Positions 16,114-25,441 of a stretch of 64,000 bases of DNA are shown in pieces. Numbering within the stretch: position 1 is the stretch's first letter; each line of letters begins with the position of its first letter. Under the pieces are notes generated by a model, which searched no databases, had not been told where the DNA came from, and saw only the letters and a program-made list of their open reading frames with translations. Source of the DNA: Gammaproteobacteria bacterium (GTDB lineage Bacteria > Pseudomonadota > Gammaproteobacteria > Burkholderiales > Burkholderiaceae_C); the NCBI GenBank assembly GCA_018828125.1, contig JAHJWB010000005.1, forward strand, positions 1 to 64,000, in the 5' to 3' direction. The position numbers and the translations under genes were made by a program.

Positions 16114-17694
16114 ATGCGTTTCAAGACCCTTTTGCTCGCAGCCGCCGTGGCGACGGCGCTTCCGATGGCTGTGCAGGCCAAGACCTTCCGCTGGTCCCGT
16201 TCGGTGGACATTTCCACATGGGACATCCATACGCAAAACGTGGGCGTGAACAACACCATGCACGGCGCCGTGTACGACACGCTGGTCGAATACAACAGCA
16301 AGACCTTCAAGCCCGAGCCCTCGCTCGCGACGGAGTGGAAGCTGATCAAGCCCACGCAACTTCGCCTGACCTTGCGCAAGGGCGTGAAGTTCAGCGACGG
16401 CAGCGATTTCACGGCCGACGATGCCAAGTTCTCGCTGGAGCGCGCCAAGGCCAAAAGCTCCAACTTCGCCGTCTACACCCAGGGCATTGACCGCGTGGAA
16501 AAAGTCGATGCCTACACCATCGACATCCATTCCGACCTGCCCAACCCCGTGCTGGTGAACCAGCTGACCGAGCTGCGCATCATGAGCAAGGCCTGGGCCG
16601 AAAAGAACAAGTCGGTCGAGCCCAAGGACATCAAAACCAAGGACGAAACCTATGCCCACCGCAATGCGCTGGGCACCGGGCCCTACCAGCTCAAACAGTG
16701 GTCGCCCGACCAGCGCGTGGTGCTGGAACCCAACCCGAACTGGTGGGGCAAGGGCAAATACCCCACCAACCTGACCGAGATCGTCTACACCCCCATCAAA
16801 GCCGACGCCACGCGCACGGCGGCGCTGCTGTCGGGTGAAATTGATTTCGTCATCGACCCCAGCCTGCAAGACCTGGCGCGCATCAAGCAGACGCCCACCT
16901 TGCAGGTGCTGGAGGGCCCCGAGTACCGCACCATCTTCCTGGGGCTGGACCAGTTCCGTGACGAACTGCCCGGCTCGGACATCAAGGGCAAGAACCCGCT
17001 CAAAGACCTGCGCGTGCGAAAGGCCCTGTACCAGGCGATCGATATCCAGTCCATCCAGCGCGTGGTGCTGCGCGGCCTGGCCCAGCCCACGGGCACGCTG
17101 ATTGCCAACCAGGTCAACGGCTGGACCAAGAAGGCCGATGTGCGCTACCCCTACGACGCCAAGGCGGCACAGAAGCTGCTGGCAGAGGCGGGTTACCCCA
17201 ATGGTTTTGAAGTGGACTTTGCCTGCAGCGCAGGCCGCTACATCAACGATGAGCAGCTGTGCCAGGCCATCACCTCGCAGTGGGCCCGGGTGGGCGTCAA
17301 AGCCAAGCTGCGCTCGCTGCCGTTTGCCACGTATTTCCCGATGATCCAACGCAACGAAGCCAGCATCTACCTGCTGGGCTGGGGTGTGCCCACCTTCGAC
17401 GCGTTCTACAGCCTGCAGTCGCTGGTGCGCTCGCCCGGCGCGGGGGGAGACGGCAACTTCAACCTGGGCCGCTTCTCGGACCCGCAATTGGATGCGTTGA
17501 TCGAGCGCGTGAAGAAGGAAACGGACACCGCCACGCGCAACGGCCTGATCGAGCAGGCGCTGATCAAGGAGCACGAACTGGTCTCGCACATCCCGCTCTA
17601 CAACCAGGTGATTCCGTGGGCGGGGACGAAGAAGGTGGAGATCATCCACCGCGCGGACAACCGCATCGATTGGCGCTACCTGAAGGTGAACTGA
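16114..17694 (+). CDS. ABC transporter substrate-binding protein, family 5 (peptide/nickel type)
   Basis: 526 residues. A signal peptide (LLLAAAVATALPMAVQA) is followed by the SBP_bac_5 domain: DISTWDIHTQNVGVNN, LATEWKLIKPTQLRLTLRKG, VKFSDGSDFTADDAKFSLERA. The family captures oligopeptides, nickel or opines in the periplasm. No permease or ATPase gene adjoins it, so it must work with a transporter encoded elsewhere. A GGGGGA/TCCCCC inverted repeat spans the RBS just before the ATG. A hairpin with a T-run follows the stop. Confidence 0.9.
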   Translation: MRFKTLLLAAAVATALPMAVQAKTFRWSRSVDISTWDIHTQNVGVNNTMHGAVYDTLVEYNSKTFKPEPSLATEWKLIKPTQLRLTLRKGVKFSDGSDFTADDAKFSLERAKAKSSNFAVYTQGIDRVEKVDAYTIDIHSDLPNPVLVNQLTELRIMSKAWAEKNKSVEPKDIKTKDETYAHRNALGTGPYQLKQWSPDQRVVLEPNPNWWGKGKYPTNLTEIVYTPIKADATRTAALLSGEIDFVIDPSLQDLARIKQTPTLQVLEGPEYRTIFLGLDQFRDELPGSDIKGKNPLKDLRVRKALYQAIDIQSIQRVVLRGLAQPTGTLIANQVNGWTKKADVRYPYDAKAAQKLLAEAGYPNGFEVDFACSAGRYINDEQLCQAITSQWARVGVKAKLRSLPFATYFPMIQRNEASIYLLGWGVPTFDAFYSLQSLVRSPGAGGDGNFNLGRFSDPQLDALIERVKKETDTATRNGLIEQALIKEHELVSHIPLYNQVIPWAGTKKVEIIHRADNRIDWRYLKVN

Positions 17695-17712
17695 TCGAGG
17701 GGCCGGCAAAAA

Positions 17713-17745
17713 GCCCCGGTGCTTCCAGAGCGCCGAGGCCTTTTT
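17713..17745 (+). terminator. Rho-independent terminator after the family 5 binding protein
   Basis: Stem GCCCCGGTGC / GCGCCGAGGC (10 positions with one mismatch and one G-U pair), 7-base loop, then TTTTT. It lies 19 bp after the stop codon and before a convergent gene end. Confidence 0.6.
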
Positions 17746-17764
17746 AGTCCCCGCTACGGGCGTA

Positions 17765-18379
17765 TCAGGCCAACGCGCGCTGAACCGCGGGGCGCTGCAG
17801 CATACGCTGCGTATGCGCAAACACCTTGGGGAACCGGGCAATGTCCACGCCATCGCTTTTGAGCCAGGTGCCAATGGTGAACAGATATCCATCCGCCACG
17901 GTGTACTGCTCGCCCATCACCCAAGGGCCATCGCCAAGGTAGTGGCTCTCAATGAGGTCGAAGCACTCGGTCATGTTCTGCGGCACCTTGCGCTGGATGG
18001 CGGCAATGGCCTCAGGCTCGTCCGCCCAGCGGCTGGCGCGGGGGCGGTGGGCGTGGGCGATGTGCACGGTGGAGGCCAGGTAGCTGTGAAACTCCTGCAC
18101 ACGTGCAAAGCCATGGGCGTCGGTGGGTGCCAGGCGTGCCTCGGGAAAACTCTGCGCCACGTAGGCCAGCAGCGCGGGCGTTTCCGTCAAGGTGCCGTGC
18201 GGTGTGGCCAGCGCGGGCACGCGGCCCTTGGGGTTCACGGCCAGGTATTCGGGCGTGCGCTGCTGGGCAGCGGCAAAGTCCACACGCACCAGTTCGTAGG
18301 GGGCGCCGGCTTCTTCCAAGGCGATGCGAACGGCCTGCGCACAGGTGCCGGGGGTGTAGTAAAGGGTGAGGGTGGTCAT
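17765..18379 (-). CDS. Glutathione S-transferase family protein
   Basis: 204 residues from the ATG at 18379. The thioredoxin-like N domain reads TLYYTPGTCAQAVRIALEEA, then VNPKGRVPAL with the cis-Pro and TETPALLAYVA; the helical C domain includes YTVADGYLFTIGTWLK. The PGTC/VNPKG pattern is that of the bacterial beta class, with Cys in the active-site position. An upstream in-frame extension (18380-18439) is translated palindromic repeat and not part of the gene. It is last in a minus-strand run with the reductase and aldolase genes. Confidence 0.88.
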   Translation of the reverse strand: MTTLTLYYTPGTCAQAVRIALEEAGAPYELVRVDFAAAQQRTPEYLAVNPKGRVPALATPHGTLTETPALLAYVAQSFPEARLAPTDAHGFARVQEFHSYLASTVHIAHAHRPRASRWADEPEAIAAIQRKVPQNMTECFDLIESHYLGDGPWVMGEQYTVADGYLFTIGTWLKSDGVDIARFPKVFAHTQRMLQRPAVQRALA

Positions 18380-18400
18380 GGGTAGTTTGCTATAAGTTGA

Positions 18401-18442
18401 ATAGCTACTAGCGCTTGTGGGATAAGCGCTAGAGGCCAATTT
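18401..18442 (+). repeat. AGCGCTT palindromic repeat, copy 3
   Basis: ATAGCTACTAGCGCTT..AAGCGCTAGAGGCCAATTTTT, arms at 18410-18416 and 18424-18430. It begins 14 bp past the stop codon of the reductase gene (minus strand) and ends 22 bp before the GST start. Confidence 0.88.
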
Positions 18443-18456
18443 TTCTTAAAAATTCT

Positions 18457-19434
18457 TCAATACAGATGGCGCGTGCGTGCCATCAGCCGCACCAGGCCCA
18501 GCAGCGCGTCGGTGTGGGGTGTGGGCGTGTGGGTGATCTGGCCCAGCTCGCGCACGGCGCCCACCAGCGCGTCGATCTCCAGGGGTTTGTTGGCTTCCAC
18601 ATCCTGCAGCATTGACGTTTTGAATGCCCCCAACTTGCGCGTGACCGCGTGGCGGTCTTCGGGTTGCTGGTCGATGGGCAGGCCCAGCTTTTCTCCAATG
18701 GCCTTGGCTTCCAGCATCACGGCGCTGACAAAACCGCGCACCAGGTCGTCGTCCAGGATGCGGTCGGTGGTGGCGCCGGTGAGGGCGCTGATGGGGTTGA
18801 CGGTGAGGTTGCCCCACAGCTTGAACCAGATGTCCTTTTGAATGGTGGTGGAGACTTCCACGTCAATGCCGCCGCGCTGCAGCGTGTCGGCCAGCGCCAC
18901 CAGGCGCTCGCTGCGGCTGCCATCGGGCTCGCCCATGATGAGCCGGTTGCCGAAATGTTGTTTGACGAAACCCGGCGCCTCCAGCGAGCAGCTGGTGTGC
19001 ACCACGCTGCCCACCACGTTGCGGGCGGGAATGGCCTTGGCAATCACGCCGCCCGCGTCCACAGATTCGAGGGCATGGCCCTGTGCGGCGCCGCCAAAGC
19101 CGTCGAGGAACCACCACGGCACGCCGTTCATGGCGGTGAGCACGATGGTGTCCGGCCCGATCAGCGGTCCCATGGCGCGCGCCACGTCAGGCAGGCCCGG
19201 GGCCTTGACGGCGACCACCACCAGATCCTGCACGCCCAGGGCTGCCGGGTCGTCGTGTGCGGCGACTGCGGCCTGCGCCAGCGTGCCATCGGCGCGCCGC
19301 ATGCGGAGCCCCTCGGCTTGCAGGGCGCGAAGCGTGTTGCCCCGCGCCACCATGCTGACCGAGTGGCCTGCCTGCGCCAAAGCCATGGCAATCCAGCCGC
19401 CGATGGCGCCTGCGCCGTAAATACATGCTTTCAT
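18457..19434 (-). CDS. Ketopantoate reductase-family protein (PanE/ApbA-like)
   Basis: 325 residues. The N-terminal Rossmann motif CIYGAGAIGGWIAMALAQAG binds NADPH; the ketopantoate reductase C-terminal domain follows (DIWFKLWGNLTVNPISALTG with the catalytic-Lys-type KLWGN, and LEIDALVGAVRELG). The fold reduces 2-dehydropantoate in pantothenate synthesis, but many paralogues act on other 2-keto acids. Linkage to an HpaI aldolase and a GST suggests a catabolic role here, so I do not assign the symbol panE. Confidence 0.85.
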   Translation of the reverse strand: MKACIYGAGAIGGWIAMALAQAGHSVSMVARGNTLRALQAEGLRMRRADGTLAQAAVAAHDDPAALGVQDLVVVAVKAPGLPDVARAMGPLIGPDTIVLTAMNGVPWWFLDGFGGAAQGHALESVDAGGVIAKAIPARNVVGSVVHTSCSLEAPGFVKQHFGNRLIMGEPDGSRSERLVALADTLQRGGIDVEVSTTIQKDIWFKLWGNLTVNPISALTGATTDRILDDDLVRGFVSAVMLEAKAIGEKLGLPIDQQPEDRHAVTRKLGAFKTSMLQDVEANKPLEIDALVGAVRELGQITHTPTPHTDALLGLVRLMARTRHLY

Positions 19435-19500
19435 GGTTGTAGAGCCTTTGTCTTTCAGGTGAATATTGTTCTGAATGGTGCGGGTGGCGGCCTGCGGTCT

Positions 19501-20343
19501 TCAGTAGCCCGCAGGCCGCGCGGGTGCGCCCACTGCGCCCTTGCGAAAGCGCGCCAGCAAATCCTGCGCAGCGGCAGCCAGCAGCATGGTGTCCACGCCC
19601 ACCGCCACAAACAGCGCCCCCGCTGCCAGCCACTGGCGCGCCTGTGCTTCGGTGGTGGCCAGAATGCCGGGGGCCTTGCCTGCGCGCAGGATGCGGGTGA
19701 TGCCGTCGTGGATGGCGGCCTGTACGTCCGGGTGCCCCGGGTTGCCCCGGTGGCCCATGGACGCAGACAGATCCGCTGGCCCAATGAACACACCGTCCAC
19801 GCCCGGTGTGGCGGCAATGGCGTCCAGGTTCTTCAGGGCCTCCACCGTTTCGGCCTGCACCAGCAGGCACATCTGCTGGTTGGCCTCGTGCACATACTGG
19901 GGGTAAGCCTGCCAGCGCGACGAACGGGCGAGGGCGCTGCCCATGCCACGCACACCTTCGGGCGCATAACGTGTGGCGCGCACCAGTTGCTGCGCTTGCT
20001 CGGCGGTGTCCACCATGGGGACCAGCAGCGTCTGCGCGCCAATGTCCAGGTACTGTTTGATGAGGGCCGTGTTGCCCACAGGCACACGCGCAATGGGGTG
20101 GGGTGGGCGCACACCGGCAGGCAGGACGTGCGAAGCGCTGGCAATGGCCTGCAGTTGGTGCAGGATGGTGCGCACATCGTTGGGCGCATGTTCGCCGTCG
20201 ACCAGCAGCCAGTCGTAGCCGGTGCCTGCAATGATTTCTGCGCTGTAGGCATCGGCCAGGCCGAGCCACAGACCGATTTGGGCCTGGCCGTCGGCCATGG
20301 CCTGTTTGAAAGGGTTGACGGGTGTCTGCAATCGAAACTCCAT
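19501..20343 (-). CDS. hpaI: HpcH/HpaI class II pyruvate aldolase
   Basis: 280 residues from the ATG at 20343. It contains [33 protein letters not shown] with the catalytic His, [29 protein letters not shown] with the metal-binding Glu, and [14 protein letters not shown] with the metal-binding Asp. It matches 4-hydroxy-2-oxoheptanedioate aldolase, which cleaves to pyruvate and a semialdehyde. No other hpa genes are nearby, so the physiological substrate is uncertain. It is first in the run with the reductase and GST genes and diverges from radA. Confidence 0.85.
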   Translation of the reverse strand: MEFRLQTPVNPFKQAMADGQAQIGLWLGLADAYSAEIIAGTGYDWLLVDGEHAPNDVRTILHQLQAIASASHVLPAGVRPPHPIARVPVGNTALIKQYLDIGAQTLLVPMVDTAEQAQQLVRATRYAPEGVRGMGSALARSSRWQAYPQYVHEANQQMCLLVQAETVEALKNLDAIAATPGVDGVFIGPADLSASMGHRGNPGHPDVQAAIHDGITRILRAGKAPGILATTEAQARQWLAAGALFVAVGVDTMLLAAAAQDLLARFRKGAVGAPARPAGY

Positions 20344-20441
20344 GGTGCATTGCCAAGCCCGCCATCGTACGGGACTAGTCGCGCGGGCTCGGCCGCTATA
20401 GTCGGCTGCCCCGCTTTTGAGTCCGCCCACATCCACCCACC

Positions 20442-21824
20442 ATGGCCAAAGACAAAACCACGTTCACCTGCACCGAATGCGGCGGCACCAGCCCGCGCTG
20501 GCTGGGCAAATGCCCGTCCTGCGGCGCCTGGAACACGTTGATCGAGTCGGTGGCTGAGGCGGGGCCGGGCAAAAACCGCTACAGCGGTGGCGCGCAGTTT
20601 GCCGGCCTGAACCAGGCCCAGGCCGTGATGCCCCTGTCGGCCATCGAGGCCAGCGATGTGGAGCGCACGCCCAGCGGCATCGACGAACTGGACCGCGTGC
20701 TCGGTGGCGGCATTGTGGAAGGCGGCGTGGTGCTGATCGGCGGCGACCCGGGCATTGGCAAATCCACGCTGCTGCTGCAGGCGCTGGATGCGCTGCAGCG
20801 CGCCGGGCTGCCCACCTTGTATGTGACAGGCGAGGAAAGCGGCGCCCAGGTGGCCCTGCGCTCGCGCCGGCTGGGGCTGGACCACAGCCAGGTCAACGTG
20901 TTGGCCGAGATCCAGCTTGAAAAGATCCTGGCCACCATCGAGTCCATGCAGCCCGCCGTGGCCGTGATCGACTCCATCCAGACCGTGTATTCGGACCAGC
21001 TCACTTCGGCCCCGGGCTCGGTGGCCCAGGTGCGTGAATGCGCGGCCCACCTCACACGCTGTGCCAAATCTTCGGGCACTGCCATCGTGCTGGTCGGCCA
21101 TGTCACCAAGGAAGGGGCCCTGGCTGGGCCGCGCGTACTGGAGCACATGGTAGACACGGTGCTGTACTTCGAAGGCGACACCCACAGCCAGTTCCGCCTG
21201 GTGCGCGCCATCAAGAACCGCTTTGGCGCCGTGAACGAGATCGGCGTGTTTGCCATGACCGAGAAGGGCCTCAAGGGCGTCAGCAACCCCAGTGCCATCT
21301 TCTTGAGCCAGCACAGCGAGCCCGTGCCGGGCAGCTGCGTGATGGTGACCTTGGAGGGCACGCGCCCGCTGCTGGTGGAGATCCAGGCGCTGGTGGACAG
21401 TGGCGGCCCCAGCCCCCGGCGTCTGTCCGTGGGCCTGGACAAGGACCGCCTGGCCATGCTGCTGGCCGTGCTGCACCGCCACGCGGGCGTGGCCTGCATG
21501 GACCAGGACGTGTTTGTGAACGCGGTGGGCGGCGTGCGCATCAGTGAGCCTGCCGCCGACTTGGCGGTGATGCTGTCCATCACCTCCAGCCTGCGTGGCA
21601 AGGCATTGCCCCGGGGCTTTCTGGCCTTTGGCGAAGTCGGCCTGGCCGGCGAGGTGCGGCCTGCGCCGCGTGGTCAGGAGCGGCTGAAGGAAGCCGCCAA
21701 ACTGGGCTTCAGCGTGGCCGTGGTGCCCAAGGCCAACGCGCCCAAAAAGCCCATCGAGGGCCTCACCATCCACGCGGTGGAGCGGGTAGAAGAGGCGATG
21801 AACGTGGTGCGGGAGATGGGCTAA
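20442..21824 (+). CDS. radA: DNA repair protein RadA
   Basis: 460 residues. A C4 zinc finger (Cys10, Cys13, Cys24, Cys27), a RecA-like core with Walker [11 protein letters not shown] (Lys107), the RadA-specific KNRFG motif ([13 protein letters not shown]), and a C-terminal Lon-protease-like domain ([19 protein letters not shown] onward). RadA is a hexameric helicase that drives branch migration in recombination. Length is normal. It diverges from the aldolase gene and converges on the chemoreceptor gene. Confidence 0.97.
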   Translation: MAKDKTTFTCTECGGTSPRWLGKCPSCGAWNTLIESVAEAGPGKNRYSGGAQFAGLNQAQAVMPLSAIEASDVERTPSGIDELDRVLGGGIVEGGVVLIGGDPGIGKSTLLLQALDALQRAGLPTLYVTGEESGAQVALRSRRLGLDHSQVNVLAEIQLEKILATIESMQPAVAVIDSIQTVYSDQLTSAPGSVAQVRECAAHLTRCAKSSGTAIVLVGHVTKEGALAGPRVLEHMVDTVLYFEGDTHSQFRLVRAIKNRFGAVNEIGVFAMTEKGLKGVSNPSAIFLSQHSEPVPGSCVMVTLEGTRPLLVEIQALVDSGGPSPRRLSVGLDKDRLAMLLAVLHRHAGVACMDQDVFVNAVGGVRISEPAADLAVMLSITSSLRGKALPRGFLAFGEVGLAGEVRPAPRGQERLKEAAKLGFSVAVVPKANAPKKPIEGLTIHAVERVEEAMNVVREMG

Positions 21825-21853
21825 GGGCCGCTGGGGCCTACCCAATGTTCGGT

Positions 21854-23587
21854 TTAGAACGATTCCCAGTCTTCGTCTGATCCTTTGCTGGACGCTGCCT
21901 TGGGCGCTTGTTTGGCTGGCTTGGGCGCTGGGGGTGCCTTCGGGATCGCCGCACCTGCGGGTTTGGGCGCAGGGGGCGCAAGCGATGGTGCGGCAGCCCG
22001 GGGCGCGGGCGGCCTTGGCGCGGGAGGCGTGGCTGCAGGTTGGTACCCGACGTTGAACACGGATACCACCTCGGCCAAGCGCTGCGCCTGGTCCCGCAAT
22101 GACGAGGCAGCAGCAGCGGATTCTTCTACCAGCGCCGCGTTTTGCTGCGTCATCTGGTCGAGGTTGCTCACGGCCTGATTGACCTGGCCAATGCCATCGC
22201 GCTGTTCGTTGGACGACGCGGTGATCTCGCCGATGAGGTCCGACACGCGCCGCACGCTGCTGACGATCTCCTCCATGGTCTGCCCCGCCTGCGTGACCTG
22301 GCCCGACCCGGTTTCCACGGTTTCGACCGATGCGTTGATCAGTCCCTTGATCTCTTTGGCCGCCTCTGCGCTGCGCTGGGCCAGGCCCCGCACTTCGCTG
22401 GCCACCACGGCAAATCCGCGGCCCTGCTCGCCCGCGCGGGCAGCTTCTACCGCGGCATTCAGCGCGAGGATGTTGGTCTGGAACGCAATGGAGTCGATCA
22501 CGCCAATGATGTCGGCGATCTTGCGCGAGCTGTGTGTGATGTGCTGCATGCTCTCCACCACCTGCGCCACCACTTCGCCGCCCCGGGTGGCGGCCTGGGC
22601 GGCGGTGCTGGCCAGCTGGTTGGCCTGGCGCGCCGTGTCGGCAGACTGGGTGACGGTGGCGGTCAGCTCTTCCATGCTGGCCGCGGTTTCTTCGAGGTTG
22701 GCAGCGGTTTGTTCGGTGCGGGCCGACAGGTCGTGATTGCCCGTGGCGATCTCGACCGACGCGTTGGACATCGAATCCACGCCGCTGCGCACCTCAGACA
22801 CCAGTCCGCGCAGCCGCGCCGCCATCTGCGACACCGAGCGCAGCAGGTGGCCAAACTCGTCCTGACGATCATCGTGTGCGGACACGGTGAGGTTGCCGCT
22901 GGCAATGGCGTCTGAGAGTTCTACGGCACGGTGCAGCGGACGGGTGATGGACCGTACCAGCACAAACGACAGCACCAAGCCCAGCGCAAACACCACCCCC
23001 TGCGCCAGCCAGGCCAGCATGCTGGCGCGGCTGCGCGCTGCCTGGGCCTCTTGCCTGGCGGCGTCGCGCTGGCTTTGTTGCAGCTGTACGAACGTCTCCA
23101 GGCTGTCCACATACCGGCCGATGGCAGGAAGGTATTGGGCTTCGATGAACGTCTTGAACGCCGCTGCGTCTCCACCCAGCTTGATCTCGCGCGCCTGCTT
23201 GTTCAGCGCCAGCACGTTGGTGCGTTCGGAGGCCACTCGTCCCAGTGCCGACTTGTCGGCTGGACTGGTCGCCAGTTCGACCACCTTGGCCTGGATGGCG
23301 GAGATTCCACCCACACCCGCCTTCACGCGGCCATCAAACAAGGTGGTCAGGTCCGGGTCGGGGGTGGCGTTGCTGGCCAGCACCCGCTCGCCCGTGGTCT
23401 CGGTGGCGCCCTTCCATTGAACGGCGAGGGTGATGCGGTTGTCGAATGACGCGAGGGTCTCCACCGTGTGGTCCATGACTTGCGCGACGCGGTACTGCGC
23501 CCACACCGACACCAGCAGCATGGCGCCCAGCAGCCCCACGATAGAACCCCACAACTTGGGCGACAGACGCACGTTATCCAGCTTCAT
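21854..23587 (-). CDS. Methyl-accepting chemotaxis protein
   Basis: 577 residues: TM1 (about 13-33, [18 protein letters not shown]), a four-helix-bundle type periplasmic domain, TM2 (about 190-212, [18 protein letters not shown]), HAMP, then the signalling domain with the conserved hairpin tip ([33 protein letters not shown]). A Pro/Ala/Lys-rich flexible tail of about 60 residues ends in DWESF, matching the E. coli Tsr/Tar NWETF pentapeptide that docks the methyltransferase CheR and CheB. Ligand unknown. No other che genes are present. Confidence 0.95.
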   Translation of the reverse strand: MKLDNVRLSPKLWGSIVGLLGAMLLVSVWAQYRVAQVMDHTVETLASFDNRITLAVQWKGATETTGERVLASNATPDPDLTTLFDGRVKAGVGGISAIQAKVVELATSPADKSALGRVASERTNVLALNKQAREIKLGGDAAAFKTFIEAQYLPAIGRYVDSLETFVQLQQSQRDAARQEAQAARSRASMLAWLAQGVVFALGLVLSFVLVRSITRPLHRAVELSDAIASGNLTVSAHDDRQDEFGHLLRSVSQMAARLRGLVSEVRSGVDSMSNASVEIATGNHDLSARTEQTAANLEETAASMEELTATVTQSADTARQANQLASTAAQAATRGGEVVAQVVESMQHITHSSRKIADIIGVIDSIAFQTNILALNAAVEAARAGEQGRGFAVVASEVRGLAQRSAEAAKEIKGLINASVETVETGSGQVTQAGQTMEEIVSSVRRVSDLIGEITASSNEQRDGIGQVNQAVSNLDQMTQQNAALVEESAAAASSLRDQAQRLAEVVSVFNVGYQPAATPPAPRPPAPRAAAPSLAPPAPKPAGAAIPKAPPAPKPAKQAPKAASSKGSDEDWESF

Positions 23588-23834
23588 TCACGATCTCCAG
23601 AAAGGACGAGATCGCATTTTTCGCGCTTCTGGGTTGTGCGTAAACAGTTCGGGAGCCCAAGCGCAGTGCGACGGATGGGTTATTTCATTAATGTAGTGCT
23701 TACACAACGAAACAATTTTGAGAAGGGTTGTGTGTTGCGCTGCTGAGGTGCCGTGGCGTCATGTTTTCGTCACTAAACCGCCGCCCGAGATGCGTTTTCT
23801 GGCACAAGCACGCAGTCATAAGACAATACCGCCC

Positions 23835-24248
23835 ATGAATTTGCGCAACATTGGGGTGCCGCTGGGCGGCTTGGGGCTTCTCGGCTTTGGTTATTACGCC
23901 TACGGGTGGGCGGGTGTCGCCGCGGTCGGCGGCGGCTTGGTCATGTGGGCCCTGCTGCATTTCACGCGGCTGATGAACGTGATGCGCAAGGCTGCCAACC
24001 GGCCCATGGGGTATGTAGGGAGCGCTGTCATGCTCAATGCCAGACTGCAGGAGGGCGTCAACCTGATGCACGTAGTGGCCATGACGCAGTCGCTGGGGGA
24101 GTTGCTATCGGCGCAGGACGCCGACCCCGAGGTCTACCGCTGGACCGACGGCACGCAGTCGCATGTGACCTGCGAGTTTCGCCAAGGCACGTTGGTGAAA
24201 TGGACGCTGGTCCGGCCGGAAGAGGGCAGTACCCCCGTGGCGCCTTAA
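23835..24248 (+). CDS. Small membrane protein of unknown function
   Basis: 137 residues from the ATG at 23835; an upstream in-frame ATG at 23718 gives an unlikely Cys-rich leader. Two adjacent hydrophobic segments (LGGLGLLGFGYYAYGWAGVA and VGGGLVMWALLHFTRLM) are followed by a cytosolic or periplasmic domain of about 85 residues (NARLQEGVNLMHVVAMTQSL, GTQSHVTCEFRQGTLVKW). No family recognised. It precedes ilvE by 39 bp on the same strand. Confidence 0.7.
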   Translation: MNLRNIGVPLGGLGLLGFGYYAYGWAGVAAVGGGLVMWALLHFTRLMNVMRKAANRPMGYVGSAVMLNARLQEGVNLMHVVAMTQSLGELLSAQDADPEVYRWTDGTQSHVTCEFRQGTLVKWTLVRPEEGSTPVAP

Positions 24249-24287
24249 AATCCCGCCTCTGCGACCCACAGCAAACAAAGGACACCC

Positions 24288-25226
24288 ATGAGCCCCGTAG
24301 TTCCCTCGATGGCCGACCGTGACGGCAAGATCTGGATGGACGGCCAGATGGTCGATTGGCGCGATGCCAAGATCCATGTGCTGACCCACACCCTGCACTA
24401 CGGCTGCGGCGCCTTCGAAGGCGTTCGCGCGTACAAAACGGCCGACGGCACCGCCATCTTTCGCCTCGAAGAGCACACTGATCGCCTCTTCAACAGCGCC
24501 AAGATCCTGCGCATGCAGATCCCGTTCACCAAGGAAGAAGTGAACGAAGCCCAAAAAGCCGTGGTGCGCGAAAACAAGCTCGAATCGTGCTATCTGCGTC
24601 CATTGACCTGGATCGGCTCGCAAAAGCTGGGCGTTTCGCCCCGCGGCAACCAGATCCACCTGATGGTGGCGGCCTGGGCCTGGGGCGCCTACCTGGGCGA
24701 AGAGGGCATGAAGCGCGGTATTCGCGTCAAGACCAGCAGCTACACCCGCCACCACGTCAACATCACCATGACGCAGGCCAAGGCGGTGAGTAACTACACC
24801 AACTCCATCCTGGCCAACATGGAAGCGCTGGATGATGGCTACGACGAAGCCCTGCTGCTCGACAGCTCCGGCTTTGTGTCCGAAGGCGCCGGCGAAAACA
24901 TCTTTGTCATCAAAAACGGCGTGATCTACACGCCCGACCTGTCGGCAGGCGCCTTGAATGGCATCACGCGCAACACCGTGTTCCACATCGCCAAAGACCT
25001 GGGCCTCGACATCGTGCAAAAGCGCATCACGCGCGATGAGGTTTATATCTCTGACGAAGCCTTCTTCACGGGCACGGCGGCGGAAGTGACCCCTATCCGC
25101 GAGCTGGACCGCATCGAGCTGGGCAGCGGAAGCCGCGGCCCCATCACCGAAAAAATCCAGAGCGCCTTCTTTGACATCGTCAACGGCCGCAATCCCCAAT
25201 ACGCCCACTGGCTCTCGAAAGTCTGA
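24288..25226 (+). CDS. ilvE: Branched-chain amino acid aminotransferase
   Basis: 312 residues; PLP class IV transaminase for the last step of valine, leucine and isoleucine synthesis. Motifs: DGQMVDWRDAKIHVLTHTLH, YGCGAFEGVRAY, the PLP lysine in TQAKAVSNYTNSILA (Lys165), and GFVSEGAGENIFVIKNG. Length is typical. It opens a run of closely spaced plus-strand genes leading into the glycosyltransferase cluster. Confidence 0.95.
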   Translation: MSPVVPSMADRDGKIWMDGQMVDWRDAKIHVLTHTLHYGCGAFEGVRAYKTADGTAIFRLEEHTDRLFNSAKILRMQIPFTKEEVNEAQKAVVRENKLESCYLRPLTWIGSQKLGVSPRGNQIHLMVAAWAWGAYLGEEGMKRGIRVKTSSYTRHHVNITMTQAKAVSNYTNSILANMEALDDGYDEALLLDSSGFVSEGAGENIFVIKNGVIYTPDLSAGALNGITRNTVFHIAKDLGLDIVQKRITRDEVYISDEAFFTGTAAEVTPIRELDRIELGSGSRGPITEKIQSAFFDIVNGRNPQYAHWLSKV

Positions 25227-25231
25227 ACACC

Positions 25232-25438
25232 ATGTCCCAAGCCGCCGTCGAACTCCTGGCCAAGGACCTCAATGCCCAGGGCGGGGTCTTCTGCCCCAGC
25301 CCCAAGGCCGACATGAAAATCTGGAACAGCCACCCCAAGGTGTACCTGGACGTGGCCCGCACGGGCGAGGCCAAGTGCCCGTACTGCGGCACGGTCTATC
25401 GCCTCAAGGCTGGCGAACACGTCCACGCTGGCCACTGA
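25232..25438 (+). CDS. Zinc-finger (zf-CHCC) domain protein
   Basis: 68 residues, starting five bases after ilvE. Cys21, His34, Cys49 and Cys52 (CPYCGTVYRL) form the CHCC zinc site found in small proteins related to the NDUFS6 subunit of complex I. Bacterial members often sit beside ilvE and lipopolysaccharide genes, as here. Specific role not established. Confidence 0.88.
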   Translation: MSQAAVELLAKDLNAQGGVFCPSPKADMKIWNSHPKVYLDVARTGEAKCPYCGTVYRLKAGEHVHAGH

Positions 25439-25441
25439 TTG

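Noticed and set aside
16054-17892. 612-residue ORF on the minus strand opposite the family 5 binding protein
   Set aside because: Shadow ORF caused by high GC at third codon positions; the plus-strand protein has a signal peptide and full family motifs, while the shadow is compositionally odd and has no domain.
18380-18439. N-terminal extension of the GST with a Ser/Ala/Tyr-rich peptide
   Set aside because: It is translated AGCGCTT palindrome; similar peptides appear wherever the repeat is read in frame, and the family N terminus starts at 18379.
18649-20541. 630-residue plus-strand ORF across the reductase and aldolase genes
   Set aside because: Shadow of two well-recognised minus-strand enzymes; it also runs into the radA start.
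19833-21845. 670-residue minus-strand ORF opposite radA
   Set aside because: Shadow of radA, whose zinc finger, Walker A and KNRFG motifs are intact; the ORF joins antisense RadA to an out-of-frame piece of the aldolase.
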